Source: Ruminiclostridium sp. (lineage in GTDB: Bacteria; Bacillota; Clostridia; Oscillospirales; Ruminococcaceae). Taken from it: a stretch of 38,602 nucleotides of DNA. Both the position numbers and the translations under genes were made by a program. The notes beneath the pieces are model-generated. The model was given only the letters and a program-made list of their open reading frames with translations. It made no database searches and was not told where the DNA came from. Positions 15,120 through 23,800 of this stretch are shown here, in pieces. Within the stretch, counting starts at the first letter, position 1; the number at the start of each line of letters is the position of its first letter. The stretch covers positions 1 through 38,602 of the forward strand of contig JAGAVH010000010.1 of assembly GCA_017942025.1 (NCBI GenBank). The letters are read 5' to 3'.

Positions 15120-15835
15120 TAAGACAGATTTTTGAACTACCGCCCATAGATGAAAACAGCGTCATTGAGAGCAGGATAGAAGCCTACTTCAGAGCCTATG
15201 GCGGAAATTATGACTTCTGCCGTTTTTACGGCGGTGAAAATATCCTGATGATGAATTACTGCGGTAAATTTTATATATCGGTAAAAGACGACTTTGACTG
15301 GGAGGAGCTTTATTTCTTTTTAAAAAATGCAGGTACGTTATGGGCTGAAATGAACGGCAGATGCTTTGACGTATTGAGAGATACGTTTTACGACTACCGC
15401 ACTATACCGCTTTATCTTATGAAAAGCAAAGCCGTAGAGGTATCGGAGGGCGGCAACTTTACCGAAAGCTATAGCGAAGTCTTTTCGGTAATAAAGGATG
15501 CCTTTGGGCTTTCTGAGGATGATTTTTCAGATTGGTATACCGACACCTGCCACAGAGTACGGCACGGAGTGACAAGGCTTATAGCTCTTGACGATTACAG
15601 TGCCTCCTGTACGGTGTTTTATGAAAATACCGCGGGGTGCTTTCTGTCCGATATCGGAGTAAAAACAGAATATCAGGGCAGGGGACTTGGCAGAAAGCTG
15701 CTTTATAATGCAAACAGACTTTTGGAAAACAAAAAATTATCTCTTTTGTGCAAAGCGGATAAAAGAGAGTTTTATAAAAGCTGTGGGTTTATCTGCGAGG
15801 ACAAGCCTACGGCGTATCAGATAGTAAAGGAATAA
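15116..15835 (+). CDS. GNAT-family N-acetyltransferase
   Basis: A 239-residue protein whose C-terminal half carries the acetyl-CoA-binding GNAT motif A (IGVKTEYQGRGLGRKLLYNA) followed by FYKSCGF, a typical motif B end. The N-terminal 120 residues are aromatic-rich and not recognised. It overlaps the second M42 peptidase gene by four bases and ends six bases before the PLP enzyme gene, so it is strictly co-expressed with them. Acetylation of an amino acid or peptide produced by this operon is possible but unproven. Confidence 0.85.
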   Translation: MIRQIFELPPIDENSVIESRIEAYFRAYGGNYDFCRFYGGENILMMNYCGKFYISVKDDFDWEELYFFLKNAGTLWAEMNGRCFDVLRDTFYDYRTIPLYLMKSKAVEVSEGGNFTESYSEVFSVIKDAFGLSEDDFSDWYTDTCHRVRHGVTRLIALDDYSASCTVFYENTAGCFLSDIGVKTEYQGRGLGRKLLYNANRLLENKKLSLLCKADKREFYKSCGFICEDKPTAYQIVKE

Positions 15836-15840
15836 TAAAA

Positions 15841-17097
15841 ATGAGCTTTTTTGAAATTGACAGTCGCATTCTTGAGGTAGCCGAAAAGGCGGAAAAGATG
15901 TGCGAAAAGCGATTCAGAGAAATCGAAAGAATAGGAGAATATAACGGACAGAAGGTGCTTTACTCTTTTATCAGCAACAATGTCAGCGAAATGCACTTAA
16001 AGGGTACTACCGGCTACGGCTATAACGATGACGGCAGAGATAAGCTGGATAAGGTATATGCAGACGCCTTCGGTTGCGAGGATGCTCTTGTGCGCCATAG
16101 CTTTGTAAACGGCACTCACGCCTTATCTACTGCACTTTTCGGCGTGCTTCGTCCCGGTGATACTCTTTTATGTGTTACAGGTGCGCCCTACGATACGCTT
16201 ACAGAGGTGATAACCGGTGAATACGGCGGCTCTTTAAAGGAATTCGGCGTAAAGTACGAAAAAATCGACCTGCTCCCCGACGGCAATGCAGATATTGAAG
16301 AGATAAAGAAAAGAGCAGGGGACTGCAAGGTAGCATACATACAGCGCTCCCGTGGGTATTCTCTCCGTGAATCCTTCTCTGTTGATAAGATAGGCGAGAT
16401 TATAAAGGCGGTAAAGGAAGTAAATGATAAGGCTATCATAATGGTGGATAACTGCTATGGAGAATTTGTAGAAGAAAGAGAGCCTACGGCGGTAGGTGCT
16501 GACCTTATCATAGGCAGTCTTATAAAGAATCCCGGTGGAGCTATTGCAAAGACCGGCGGTTATATCGCAGGCAGAAGAGACCTTGTAGAGCTTTGCAGCT
16601 ACAGACTTACAACTGTCGGTATCGGTAAGGAGGTAGGCTGTTCTCTTGACGAAAACAGAGAGATGTATTTAGGCTTCTTTTTAGCGCCTCAGACAGTCGA
16701 GGCAGCGGTAAAGACTTCAGTTTTCGCTTGTGCCTTCTATTCACTTTTAGGCTATGAGGTATTCCCCTCCTACGACGCTCACAGAACTGATATAATTGCG
16801 GCACTTAAGCTTGGCAACGAAGAGGCTTTATGTGCCTTCTGCCGTGGAATACAGAACGGCTCACCCGTTGACAGTATGGCAACTCCCGAGCCCTGGGAAA
16901 TGCCGGGTTACGACAGCAAGGTGATTATGGCGGCAGGTGCATTCACAATGGGAGCAAGTATAGAGCTTTCAGCAGACGCACCGCTCAGAGAACCCTATGC
17001 AGTATGGCTTCAGGGTGGTATCACCTATCCCAGCGGCAAGATGGGTATAATGCTTGCGGCTGAGGCGATGTTAAAAAGCGGACAGCTTAAAATATAA
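15841..17097 (+). CDS. PLP-dependent C-S lyase-like protein (aluminium-resistance / methionine gamma-lyase-related family)
   Basis: A 418-residue fold-type I PLP enzyme. Its features fit the COG4100 group, often named aluminium resistance protein or methionine gamma-lyase family protein. Asp203 in MVDNCYGEFVE should contact the PLP ring nitrogen, and Lys229 in IIGSLIKNPGG should form the Schiff base. GYGYNDDGRDKLDKVYADAFG and FVNGTHALSTALFGVLRPGD are also characteristic. The family probably acts on sulfur amino acids, but the substrate is not established. It lies six bases after the acetyltransferase gene and 15 before yicC. Confidence 0.9.
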   Translation: MSFFEIDSRILEVAEKAEKMCEKRFREIERIGEYNGQKVLYSFISNNVSEMHLKGTTGYGYNDDGRDKLDKVYADAFGCEDALVRHSFVNGTHALSTALFGVLRPGDTLLCVTGAPYDTLTEVITGEYGGSLKEFGVKYEKIDLLPDGNADIEEIKKRAGDCKVAYIQRSRGYSLRESFSVDKIGEIIKAVKEVNDKAIIMVDNCYGEFVEEREPTAVGADLIIGSLIKNPGGAIAKTGGYIAGRRDLVELCSYRLTTVGIGKEVGCSLDENREMYLGFFLAPQTVEAAVKTSVFACAFYSLLGYEVFPSYDAHRTDIIAALKLGNEEALCAFCRGIQNGSPVDSMATPEPWEMPGYDSKVIMAAGAFTMGASIELSADAPLREPYAVWLQGGITYPSGKMGIMLAAEAMLKSGQLKI

Positions 17098-17112
17098 ACG
17101 GAGGATAAAAAG

Positions 17113-17991
17113 ATGATAAGAAGTATGACTGGATTTGGCAGGGAGCAGGCTATAATAAACGGCAGAGAGATAATTGCCGAAATCAAGAGCGTAAATCACA
17201 AGTTTTTTGAATTCAGCTCAAAGCTTCACAGAAGCTTCAGCTATCTTGAACCAAGACTTAAAACTCTCGTCAAGGAAAGAGTAACAAGAGGTAAGATAGA
17301 GCTTTCGTTATCGGTATATAACATAGATGTAAAGGATACTACAGTAAGGGTAAACGGAAATGTGGTAGAGGGCTACATAAACGCAGTAAGAGAATTTGCG
17401 CCAACCGTCGCTATTCATGAAGATTTTTCTATGCCCGATATCTTCCGTATTCCTGATGCTTTTACGGTTATCAAGGAAGAGGAAGACGAGGAAGCTTTAT
17501 GGGCTGATATTTCATCGGTTGTAGAAAAAGCTATAGATAAATTCGTAGAAATGCGTGAAAAAGAGGGCGAAGCATTAAAGGCTGATGTTCTTGAAAAGGC
17601 GCAGAATATCGAAAATATGGTATGCGAAGTAGAAAAGTACTCTCCTGAAAGCACCGAGATATACAGAAAGAAGCTGTATGATAAAATGACAGAGCTTTTA
17701 GGCGCTACAAACATAGATGAGCAGAGAATACTTATGGAAGCGGCAATCTTCTCCGAAAAAATTGCTGTGGACGAGGAAACGGTAAGACTTCACTCACATA
17801 TGGCACAGCTCCGTCAGATGCTGGAGGGCGATAAGGAAACAGGCAGAAAGCTGGATTTTCTTATCCAGGAGATAAACAGAGAAACCAATACCATAGGCTC
17901 AAAAGCAAACGATTTACGTATCACAAGACTTGTTGTGGATATGAAGAGCGAGATTGAAAAAATGCGTGAGCAGGTACAGAATATTGAATAA
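17113..17991 (+). CDS. YicC/YloC-family endoribonuclease
   Basis: A 292-residue protein of standard length, starting with the hallmark MIRSMTGFGREQ and ending in the conserved DUF1732 region (FLIQEINRETNTIGSKANDL, MKSEIEKMREQVQNIE). Members of the family are RNases implicated in small RNA and mRNA turnover. In many Firmicutes the gene precedes remA and gmk, whereas here it closes the peptidase operon and is followed by a terminator. GGAGG precedes the ATG. Confidence 0.95.
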   Translation: MIRSMTGFGREQAIINGREIIAEIKSVNHKFFEFSSKLHRSFSYLEPRLKTLVKERVTRGKIELSLSVYNIDVKDTTVRVNGNVVEGYINAVREFAPTVAIHEDFSMPDIFRIPDAFTVIKEEEDEEALWADISSVVEKAIDKFVEMREKEGEALKADVLEKAQNIENMVCEVEKYSPESTEIYRKKLYDKMTELLGATNIDEQRILMEAAIFSEKIAVDEETVRLHSHMAQLRQMLEGDKETGRKLDFLIQEINRETNTIGSKANDLRITRLVVDMKSEIEKMREQVQNIE

Positions 17992-18030
17992 AATTATTCT
18001 GTAGTGAACGAACGTCATACACAAAGAAAT

Positions 18031-18076
18031 AAATCCAGAGAAGAAATGATTTCTTCCCTGGATTTTGCTTTTTGCT
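18031..18076 (+). terminator. Rho-independent terminator of the yicC operon
   Basis: A long stem, AAATCCAG-A-GAAGAAAT with ATTTCTTC-C-CTGGATTT (18031-18065), is followed by TGCTTTTTG. Confidence 0.85.
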
Positions 18077-18084
18077 CAATCGGT

Positions 18085-18385
18085 AAATTGAAATTTGTCG
18101 CTCCGCTGGGGTGTGGTGTCACCCTAACCCCCTACCCCCCTTCCCCTCAAGGGGAAGGGGGAAAAATCGGGGGCTACCGCCCCTGCGACCTTGTTTGGGG
18201 CTTCGCCCCAAACCCCGTTTATATCGATGTTTGTGGGCAGTCTTATCAAAACGTTTTAATTTACGATTGTAGGGGGCGGCAAGCAGTCCGAGAGGACTGC
18301 GGCACCCTTCAGGGTATGTCCCCTGACGCCCCGCATAAATTACCACATTTTTTTGACAGTGCAACCCGTCGTCAAATTTCAATTT
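18085..18385. repeat. MITE-like dispersed repeat with 13-bp terminal inverted repeats
   Basis: Bounded by AAATTGAAATTTG (18085-18097) and its exact reverse complement CAAATTTCAATTT (18373-18385). The interior is unlike nearby coding DNA: GC-rich, full of short hairpins (GGGGCTTCGCCCC, GCAGTCC-GAGA-GGACTGC, a CCCCTT/AAGGGG stem near 18140). Long stretches also occur at 24340-24660: TGTGGTGTCACCCTAACCCC, and TCAAAACGTTTTAATTTACG with its flanks. No transposase is encoded. Flanking bases 18386-18490 hold further hairpins but no gene. ORFs across it have no protein signature. Confidence 0.7.
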
Positions 18386-18502
18386 GAAAAACATCCAATA
18401 CGTGAAACCGCCGTTCACGAGGCTTCGCCGACATCGATTATGTCCAAAGGCGGAATTGGGAGCGGTGGCACACCGCACAATTTATCTTTGATATCCATAA
18501 AA

Positions 18503-18533
18503 ATAACCCGTGAAGAAATTCTCCACGGGTTAT
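18503..18533 (-). terminator. Rho-independent terminator of the surface protein gene
   Basis: On the minus strand ATAACCCGTGGAGAA pairs with TTCTTCACGGGTTAT, followed by TTTTTAT. It lies 55 bases after the stop codon. Confidence 0.8.
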
Positions 18534-18587
18534 GCTTACGTTTATTTTATAGTGTTTTCCTTGTGAGTTCATCTCACGTCTGAAAGA

Positions 18588-19454
18588 TTACTTTCTCTTG
18601 GATACTACTACTGCGCCTGCTGCGAGAACTGCAAGACCTGCTACAAGAGCGATACCTTCAACACCTGTATTTGTGTTAGGCTTTTCTTCGGGAGCTTCAG
18701 GAGCTTCGGGAGTTTCGGGAGCTTCAGGAGCTTCGGGAGTTTCGGGAGCTTCGGGCTCTTCGGGTGTTTCAGGAGCTTCGGGTTCTTCGGGAGCTTCCGG
18801 TTCTTCGGGAGTTTCAGCGGCTGCTTTACCAACAAGCTTTACATCTGTAACTGTTAAGTAGTAATCTGCACCTAAATCGGCATTTTCTACCCATTCTTCA
18901 TCAAATGTGTATGTATTGTTACCAAGACCGAACTGCCACAGATAAAGCACCTCTGATTTGTCAACCTTGAGAGAAGCTAAAATATCTGCACAACTGATCT
19001 TGAGTGTATCAGCTTCCTTGGCATCCCATGAGAAATAATCCATAGCTGCATATGTATTACCTGTTTCGCCTGTGGGACCCCATTCCATCCAACCTGCAGG
19101 AAGATATGCTTCCATCTTTGTTGCCTTGCCGTCTTCATCAACACCTGTTGCAAACTTGTAGCAGAATGTGAGCTTAGCACCTTCTTCTGCACCTTTAGCC
19201 ATAAGAGGAATCTCTGTGGATTCGTAGCTGATTTCAATGTAATCTGCTGCTTCTAAATCAGCGATTGTGAGGGGATTTTCCATACACTTTGCGTCACTGC
19301 CCACAATCCATGTGCCGCCTGCCCAGCCTGCTGAAGCAATGTGTTCATCTGTTGTAAGCTCGCCCATAAAGTCACGGTCTGCAAAAGCAGTGACTGTGAG
19401 AGTTGTTGCAGCTGCAGCTGCTGTAGCAAGAGCAAAAATTTTTGATAACTTCAT
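18588..19454 (-). CDS. Secreted surface protein with Pro-Glu repeats and a C-terminal anchor
   Basis: A 288-residue protein from ATG 19454 (MKLSKIF), chosen because GGAGGT lies eight bases upstream. The in-frame ATG at 19469 lies upstream of, and overlaps, that ribosome site. It has a signal peptide ending about AFA-D, a mature domain of about 190 residues (residues 26-215, Trp-rich, carbohydrate-binding-like but unrecognised), a long repetitive EAPETPEAP segment, then NTNTG, a hydrophobic helix and SKRK. The tail resembles a sortase signal with a non-LPXTG motif, or a plain membrane anchor. It has a perfect promoter of its own and a palindrome in its leader. Confidence 0.85.
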   Translation of the reverse strand: MKLSKIFALATAAAAATTLTVTAFADRDFMGELTTDEHIASAGWAGGTWIVGSDAKCMENPLTIADLEAADYIEISYESTEIPLMAKGAEEGAKLTFCYKFATGVDEDGKATKMEAYLPAGWMEWGPTGETGNTYAAMDYFSWDAKEADTLKISCADILASLKVDKSEVLYLWQFGLGNNTYTFDEEWVENADLGADYYLTVTDVKLVGKAAAETPEEPEAPEEPEAPETPEEPEAPETPEAPEAPETPEAPEAPEEKPNTNTGVEGIALVAGLAVLAAGAVVVSKRK

Positions 19455-19475
19455 AATAAATACCTCCATTTTTTA

Positions 19476-19495
19476 TCAAGTAATCGTTTACTTGA
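19476..19495. promoter_or_regulatory. Perfect palindrome in the leader of the surface protein gene
   Basis: TCAAGTAA (19476-19483), four-base centre, TTACTTGA (19488-19495). It sits between the promoter and the ribosome site of the minus-strand gene. It could be a repressor operator or a 5' UTR hairpin. Confidence 0.55.
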
Positions 19496-19509
19496 CATCT
19501 TTGAGGCTT

Positions 19510-19538
19510 ATTATAGCACTTAATTTACTATTTGTCAA
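19510..19538 (-). promoter_or_regulatory. Promoter of the surface protein gene
   Basis: Minus strand TTGACA (19538-19533), 17-base spacer, TATAAT (19515-19510): perfect consensus, implying high expression. Beyond it, 19571-19600 holds an inverted repeat AAATATGA/TCATATTT between the divergent promoters. Confidence 0.9.
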
Positions 19539-19705
19539 TAACATTTTGTACATTTTGTGAAAAAATAATTAAATATGAGTGAAAAATTGTATTCATATTT
19601 TCGTGTAAGAATAACGATAAGGTCCGGCTGTCTTAAAATTAAAGGAATCATCTTTCCGATAGTAAAAAAATATCCTTGATTTTTTCGACAAAATACGGAT
19701 TTTTA

Positions 19706-19734
19706 TTGACATTTATGCTACTTTAATTTATAAT
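19706..19734 (+). promoter_or_regulatory. Promoter of the potABCD operon
   Basis: TTGACA (19706-19711), 17-base spacer, TATAAT (19729-19734): perfect consensus, with a 62-base leader to the potA ATG. Confidence 0.9.
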
Positions 19735-19795
19735 TAAATTTGTATTTATTTACGTTATTGTAATGTAGATTTTTTACTGAAAGAAAAGAAAAAAG

Positions 19796-20842
19796 ATGGA
19801 GAACATTGTCAGCCTTAAAGACCTTGTTGTAGAATTCGAGGACGGAGAAAGAATATTAAAAAGTATCAGCCTTGATATAAAGGACAAGGAATTCGTAACT
19901 TTTTTAGGTCCGTCGGGATGCGGTAAGACTACAACTTTAAGAATTATCGGAGGTTTTTTAGAGCCTACGAGCGGTGATGTTTTCTTTGAGGGAAAGCGTA
20001 TCAACGGACTTCCTCCCCACAAAAGAAACGTTAATACCGTATTCCAGCGTTATGCACTTTTCCCCCATCTTAACGTATATGAGAATATTGCCTTCGGACT
20101 TCGTGTAAAGAAGACCTCCGAAAAAGAGATAGTAAAAAGAGTAGGAGAAATGCTGGAGCTTGTAAACTTAAAGGGCTTTGAAAAGCGTAGTGTAAACCGA
20201 CTTTCAGGCGGTCAGCAGCAGAGAGTTGCTATTGCCCGTGCCCTTGTAAATCATCCCAAGGTGCTGCTTCTTGACGAGCCTTTAGGCGCACTCGATTTAA
20301 AGCTCAGAAAGGAAATGCAGACAGAACTCAGAAAGATTCAGCAGGCACTGGAGCTTACCTTCGTATATGTAACACACGATCAGGAAGAGGCGCTTACCAT
20401 GTCCGATACCGTCGTTGTTATGAATAACGGACTTATCCAGCAGATAGGCTCACCAACAGATATTTACAATGAACCTGTAAACGCCTTTGTTGCCGACTTT
20501 ATCGGTGAAAGTAATATAGTAAACGGTTGTATGCCCGAGGACTGTGTAGTTGAATTCATGGGCAGAAAATTCAAGTGTGTGGATAAGGGCTTTAATCCCA
20601 ACGAAACTGTTGACGTTGTAATAAGACCTGAAGACGTAAAGGTGATTCCTGCTGATAAGGCGAAGCTCACAGGTATTGTAGAATCGGTAGTATTCAAGGG
20701 CGTTCACTATGAAATGACAGTTGACGGAGTTGACCACAAGTGGATAATCCATTCTACCAAGGCAGAGCCTGCAGGCTCTATGATAGGTATGGACTTCGAT
20801 CCCTTTGATATCCATATTATGAAGAAAACGGAGGAAGAATAA
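19796..20842 (+). CDS. potA: Spermidine/putrescine ABC transporter ATP-binding protein
   Basis: A 348-residue ATPase with Walker [10 protein letters not shown] (38-46), ABC signature LSGGQQQR (136-143), Walker [13 protein letters not shown] (156-167), the switch His in YVTHDQEEA, and a C-terminal TOBE-like regulatory domain. The identity rests on gene order (A-B-C-D) as well as sequence. It powers import of polyamines by the PotB-PotC channel. The stop codon overlaps the potB start (TAATG), indicating translational coupling. Its own ribosome site is a weak GAAAG. Confidence 0.96.
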   Translation: MENIVSLKDLVVEFEDGERILKSISLDIKDKEFVTFLGPSGCGKTTTLRIIGGFLEPTSGDVFFEGKRINGLPPHKRNVNTVFQRYALFPHLNVYENIAFGLRVKKTSEKEIVKRVGEMLELVNLKGFEKRSVNRLSGGQQQRVAIARALVNHPKVLLLDEPLGALDLKLRKEMQTELRKIQQALELTFVYVTHDQEEALTMSDTVVVMNNGLIQQIGSPTDIYNEPVNAFVADFIGESNIVNGCMPEDCVVEFMGRKFKCVDKGFNPNETVDVVIRPEDVKVIPADKAKLTGIVESVVFKGVHYEMTVDGVDHKWIIHSTKAEPAGSMIGMDFDPFDIHIMKKTEEE

Positions 20843-21651
20843 TGAAGCAGTTAAGAGTATTATCTCTCCCGTATCTTGTATGGATGGTAATATTCATCGT
20901 CGTACCTATCATAATGGTAGCTTTCTTTGCCTTTACCACCAGCGACGGTAATTTTACAATCGACAATATTTCAAACGTAGGTCAGTATGCGAATATATTT
21001 GTACATTCCATCTGGCTTGCCCTTATCGCTACAGCGATATGTCTTGTACTGTCATATCCTGTTGCATTCTATCTTTCCCGTATGGAAAAGCATAAGCAGG
21101 GTACAATGCTTATGATAGTAATGCTCCCTATGTGGATGAACTTCCTTCTGCGCACCTATGCCTGGATGACGCTTCTTGGCAATAATGGTATTATAAACTA
21201 CCTGCTTGGTCTTATCGGACTTGGTCCCTTCAAGCTGATAAATACCTCAGGCGCAGTTGTACTGGGTATGGTGTATAACTATCTGCCCTTTATGATATTA
21301 CCTCTTTATTCCGTTATGCAGAAGATTGACAAAAGCGTAATTGAAGCGGCAAGAGATTTAGGCTGTAACCCCGTAAAGGTAATGTTCAGGGTGATAGTAC
21401 CTTTAAGCCTGCCCGGTATCGTATCAGGCATAACAATGGTATTCGTGCCTGCAATCTCAACCTTTATCATTTCCCGTATGCTGGGCGGTGGCTCCAACCT
21501 GCTTATCGGTGACCTTATCGAAATGCAGTTTTTGGGCAACGCCTACGACCCGCATCTGGGTGCGGCAATAGCTCTTGTTCTGATGGTGATAATACTTGCC
21601 ATTATGACGGTAATGAATCAGTTCAGTCCCGACGATCAGGTGCTTATATAA
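20842..21651 (+). CDS. potB: Spermidine/putrescine ABC transporter permease PotB
   Basis: A 269-residue membrane protein with about six helices and the permease EAA loop (EAARDLGCNPVKVMFRVIVP, then LSLPGI), which docks onto PotA. It begins [20 protein letters not shown], typical of PotB. It overlaps potA by one base and ends 12 bases before potC, with AGGAGG for potC in the gap. Confidence 0.95.
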   Translation: MKQLRVLSLPYLVWMVIFIVVPIIMVAFFAFTTSDGNFTIDNISNVGQYANIFVHSIWLALIATAICLVLSYPVAFYLSRMEKHKQGTMLMIVMLPMWMNFLLRTYAWMTLLGNNGIINYLLGLIGLGPFKLINTSGAVVLGMVYNYLPFMILPLYSVMQKIDKSVIEAARDLGCNPVKVMFRVIVPLSLPGIVSGITMVFVPAISTFIISRMLGGGSNLLIGDLIEMQFLGNAYDPHLGAAIALVLMVIILAIMTVMNQFSPDDQVLI

Positions 21652-21663
21652 GGAGGTGCGTAT

Positions 21664-22473
21664 ATGAAAAGACTTGGTAAAATCTATATGGCACTGATAA
21701 TCTTCTTCTTATATGTGCCTATCTTTGTGCTTATCGTATTCTCCTTCAACGAGTCAAAAAGCCGCTCTGTATTCAGCGGATTTACTCTTGAATGGTACGA
21801 AAGACTGTTCAACAACAGCATAATCATGTCATCACTTGTAAACACCCTTATTATAGCGGTGATAGCAAGTATAATTTCCACTATTTTAGGTACTTTAGCG
21901 GCAATCGGCATCAACAGTATGAGAAAGGTGCCAAAAAGTATCGTTATGAATATCACCAATATCCCCGTTATAAACCCCGAAATCGTAACCGGTGTATCCT
22001 TAATGCTTTTATTCGTATTCTTTGCCGCAAGAATGAATATGGAATTCGGCTTTGTTACCCTTGTTATAGCGCATATAACCTTTGACGTACCTTACGTTAT
22101 ACTCAACATTATGCCGAAATTCAAGCAGATGGATCCCCATCTTTTCGAGGCGGCACAGGACCTTGGCTGTAGCCCATTTACAGCGTTTCGAAAGGTAATA
22201 CTTCCCGAAATTATGCCCGGTATCATAAGCGGCTTTTTAATGGCGTTTACCTATTCTCTTGACGACTTCGTAATAAGTTACTTTACCTGCGGTGCAACCT
22301 CACAGACTCTGCCTATCACAATCTATTCAATGACAAGAAGAAAGATTTCTCCCGAAATCAACGCTCTGTCAACACTTATATTCGTGGTAGTTGTGGTAAT
22401 TCTTATTGCAAAGAATATCATCGAAAACCGTCAGGCAAAGAAAAATACTGTATATAAAGGGGGAAGAGCATGA
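21664..22473 (+). CDS. potC: Spermidine/putrescine ABC transporter permease PotC
   Basis: A 269-residue membrane protein with about six helices, the EAA loop (EAAQDLGCSPFTAFRKVILP, then EIMPGI) and the PotC-like SLDDFVISYFTCGATSQTLP motif. It forms the channel with PotB. It overlaps potD by four bases (ATGA). Confidence 0.95.
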   Translation: MKRLGKIYMALIIFFLYVPIFVLIVFSFNESKSRSVFSGFTLEWYERLFNNSIIMSSLVNTLIIAVIASIISTILGTLAAIGINSMRKVPKSIVMNITNIPVINPEIVTGVSLMLLFVFFAARMNMEFGFVTLVIAHITFDVPYVILNIMPKFKQMDPHLFEAAQDLGCSPFTAFRKVILPEIMPGIISGFLMAFTYSLDDFVISYFTCGATSQTLPITIYSMTRRKISPEINALSTLIFVVVVVILIAKNIIENRQAKKNTVYKGGRA

Positions 22474-23747
22474 AAAAAAGAAGATTCCTTTCCCTTGTAG
22501 CAGTAGCGATAATGACCGTCGGATTATTCAGCGGATGTGCTGAAAAAGCATCCGAAGAGGGCGAAGAAGAGGAAGAAGAGGTATATCAGCAGACTCTTAC
22601 CATCGAGGACGAGGAGTATTATACCAGATTCAAGGATAAGGGTATTTCCATAAACGTCTACAACTGGGGCGAATATATCTCCGCAGGTGCAGAGGAGGGT
22701 ACTCTTGACGTAAATGCAGAATTTGAAAAGCTGACAGGTATAAAGATAAACTATACAAACTTCGCTACAAACGAAGAGCTTTATGCAAAGCTCAAGGGCG
22801 GCGGAGCCTCCTATGACGTTATCATCCCTTCCGACTATATGATAAGCAAGATGATAAAGGAAGAGCTTATCCAGAAGATAAATCTTGATAACATCCCTAA
22901 TTACAAATACATTATGGATAACTTCCGTAATATGTCCTACGATCCCGAAAACGAATATTCCGTACCCTTTACCTGGGGTACTGTAGGTATCATCTACGAC
23001 GAAACAGTTATAGATTTAGACCCTGAAGAAATTGACTGGGATATTCTCTGGGATGAAACCTATATGGGACAGATACTGATGTTCGATAATCCCCGTGACG
23101 CCTTTGCAATTTCTGAAATTATGCTGGGCTATTCCATAAACTCTGAAAACCCTGACGAGCTTACAGCCGCCGCAGAAAAACTGAAACAGCAGAAGCGTGT
23201 GGTACAGGGCTACGTAATGGATGAGATTTTCGATAAGATGGGCGCAGGCGACGCTCTTATAGCTCCCTACTATGCAGGTGACGCCCTTACCATTATGGAA
23301 GAGAACGACGCTCTAAATTTCGTAGTTCCCAAAAGCGGTACAAACCTTTTCGTTGACGCTATGTGCATTCCCACAAGCTCAAAGCAGAAGGAAGCCGCAG
23401 AGATGTATATAAACTTCATGTGCGAGCCTGATATAGCCTATTCAAATATAGAATATATCTGCTACTCCACACCTCATAGTGCGGCTTTTGAAATGCTTGA
23501 CGATGAAGTGAAGGAAAGCCCCATAACCTATCCTGATGAGGATTTTATAGCGGAAAATACTACCGTATTCGTAAATCTTTCCGACGAAACAAACCGACTT
23601 ATGCAGGATTTATGGACAGAGATGAAATCCGCCGAGGACGAAACCACCAATAAATGGCTTGTCCCCGTATTCCTTGTAGGTTGTCTTGGTCTTATAGTAT
23701 TCGTGCTTATAAGAAGACATATAAAGGCGAAAAAGGATATATTCTGA
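22470..23747 (+). CDS. potD: Spermidine/putrescine-binding protein with lipobox and C-terminal membrane helix
   Basis: A 425-residue polyamine-binding protein: lipobox FSGC (Cys23), an acidic linker (Glu-rich, 27-37), and a PotD-type domain (INVYNWGEYISAG, YDVIIPSDYMISKM, PFTWGTVGIIYDE, DAMCIPTSSKQKEAAEMYIN). After the binding domain there is an unusual hydrophobic helix at about 396-414 (WLVPVFLVGCLGLIVFVLI) with a basic end (RRHIKAKK). The protein therefore appears tethered at both ends, by lipid and by a membrane helix. It is last in the potABCD operon. Confidence 0.94.
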   Translation: MKKRRFLSLVAVAIMTVGLFSGCAEKASEEGEEEEEEVYQQTLTIEDEEYYTRFKDKGISINVYNWGEYISAGAEEGTLDVNAEFEKLTGIKINYTNFATNEELYAKLKGGGASYDVIIPSDYMISKMIKEELIQKINLDNIPNYKYIMDNFRNMSYDPENEYSVPFTWGTVGIIYDETVIDLDPEEIDWDILWDETYMGQILMFDNPRDAFAISEIMLGYSINSENPDELTAAAEKLKQQKRVVQGYVMDEIFDKMGAGDALIAPYYAGDALTIMEENDALNFVVPKSGTNLFVDAMCIPTSSKQKEAAEMYINFMCEPDIAYSNIEYICYSTPHSAAFEMLDDEVKESPITYPDEDFIAENTTVFVNLSDETNRLMQDLWTEMKSAEDETTNKWLVPVFLVGCLGLIVFVLIRRHIKAKKDIF

Positions 23748-23758
23748 TATACTGATAA

Positions 23759-23781
23759 TAACCCGTGCATAGCACGGGTTA
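23759..23781 (+). terminator. Hairpin after potD
   Basis: Perfect 10-bp stem TAACCCGTGC/GCACGGGTTA with an ATA loop, but no T-tract (ACCTTG follows). It may stabilise the potABCD mRNA or allow read-through into the next gene. Confidence 0.55.
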
Positions 23782-23800
23782 CCTTGTAGGAGGAAATATA

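Noticed and set aside
18004-18478. ORFs of 119-127 codons at the yicC end
   Set aside because: They cover a terminator and the MITE-like element and contain hairpin-derived low-information sequence. The same sequences are non-coding repeats at 24340-24900.
18598-18861. Plus-strand ORF with GASGVSGASG repeats
   Set aside because: It is the complement of the Pro-Glu repeat of the surface protein, which has signal peptide, ribosome site, promoter and terminator on the minus strand.
19571-19600. Inverted repeat AAATATGA/TCATATTT between divergent promoters, considered as a terminator
   Set aside because: It is AT-only with a 14-base loop and no gene ending nearby. It could be an operator, but the evidence is too thin for a separate call.
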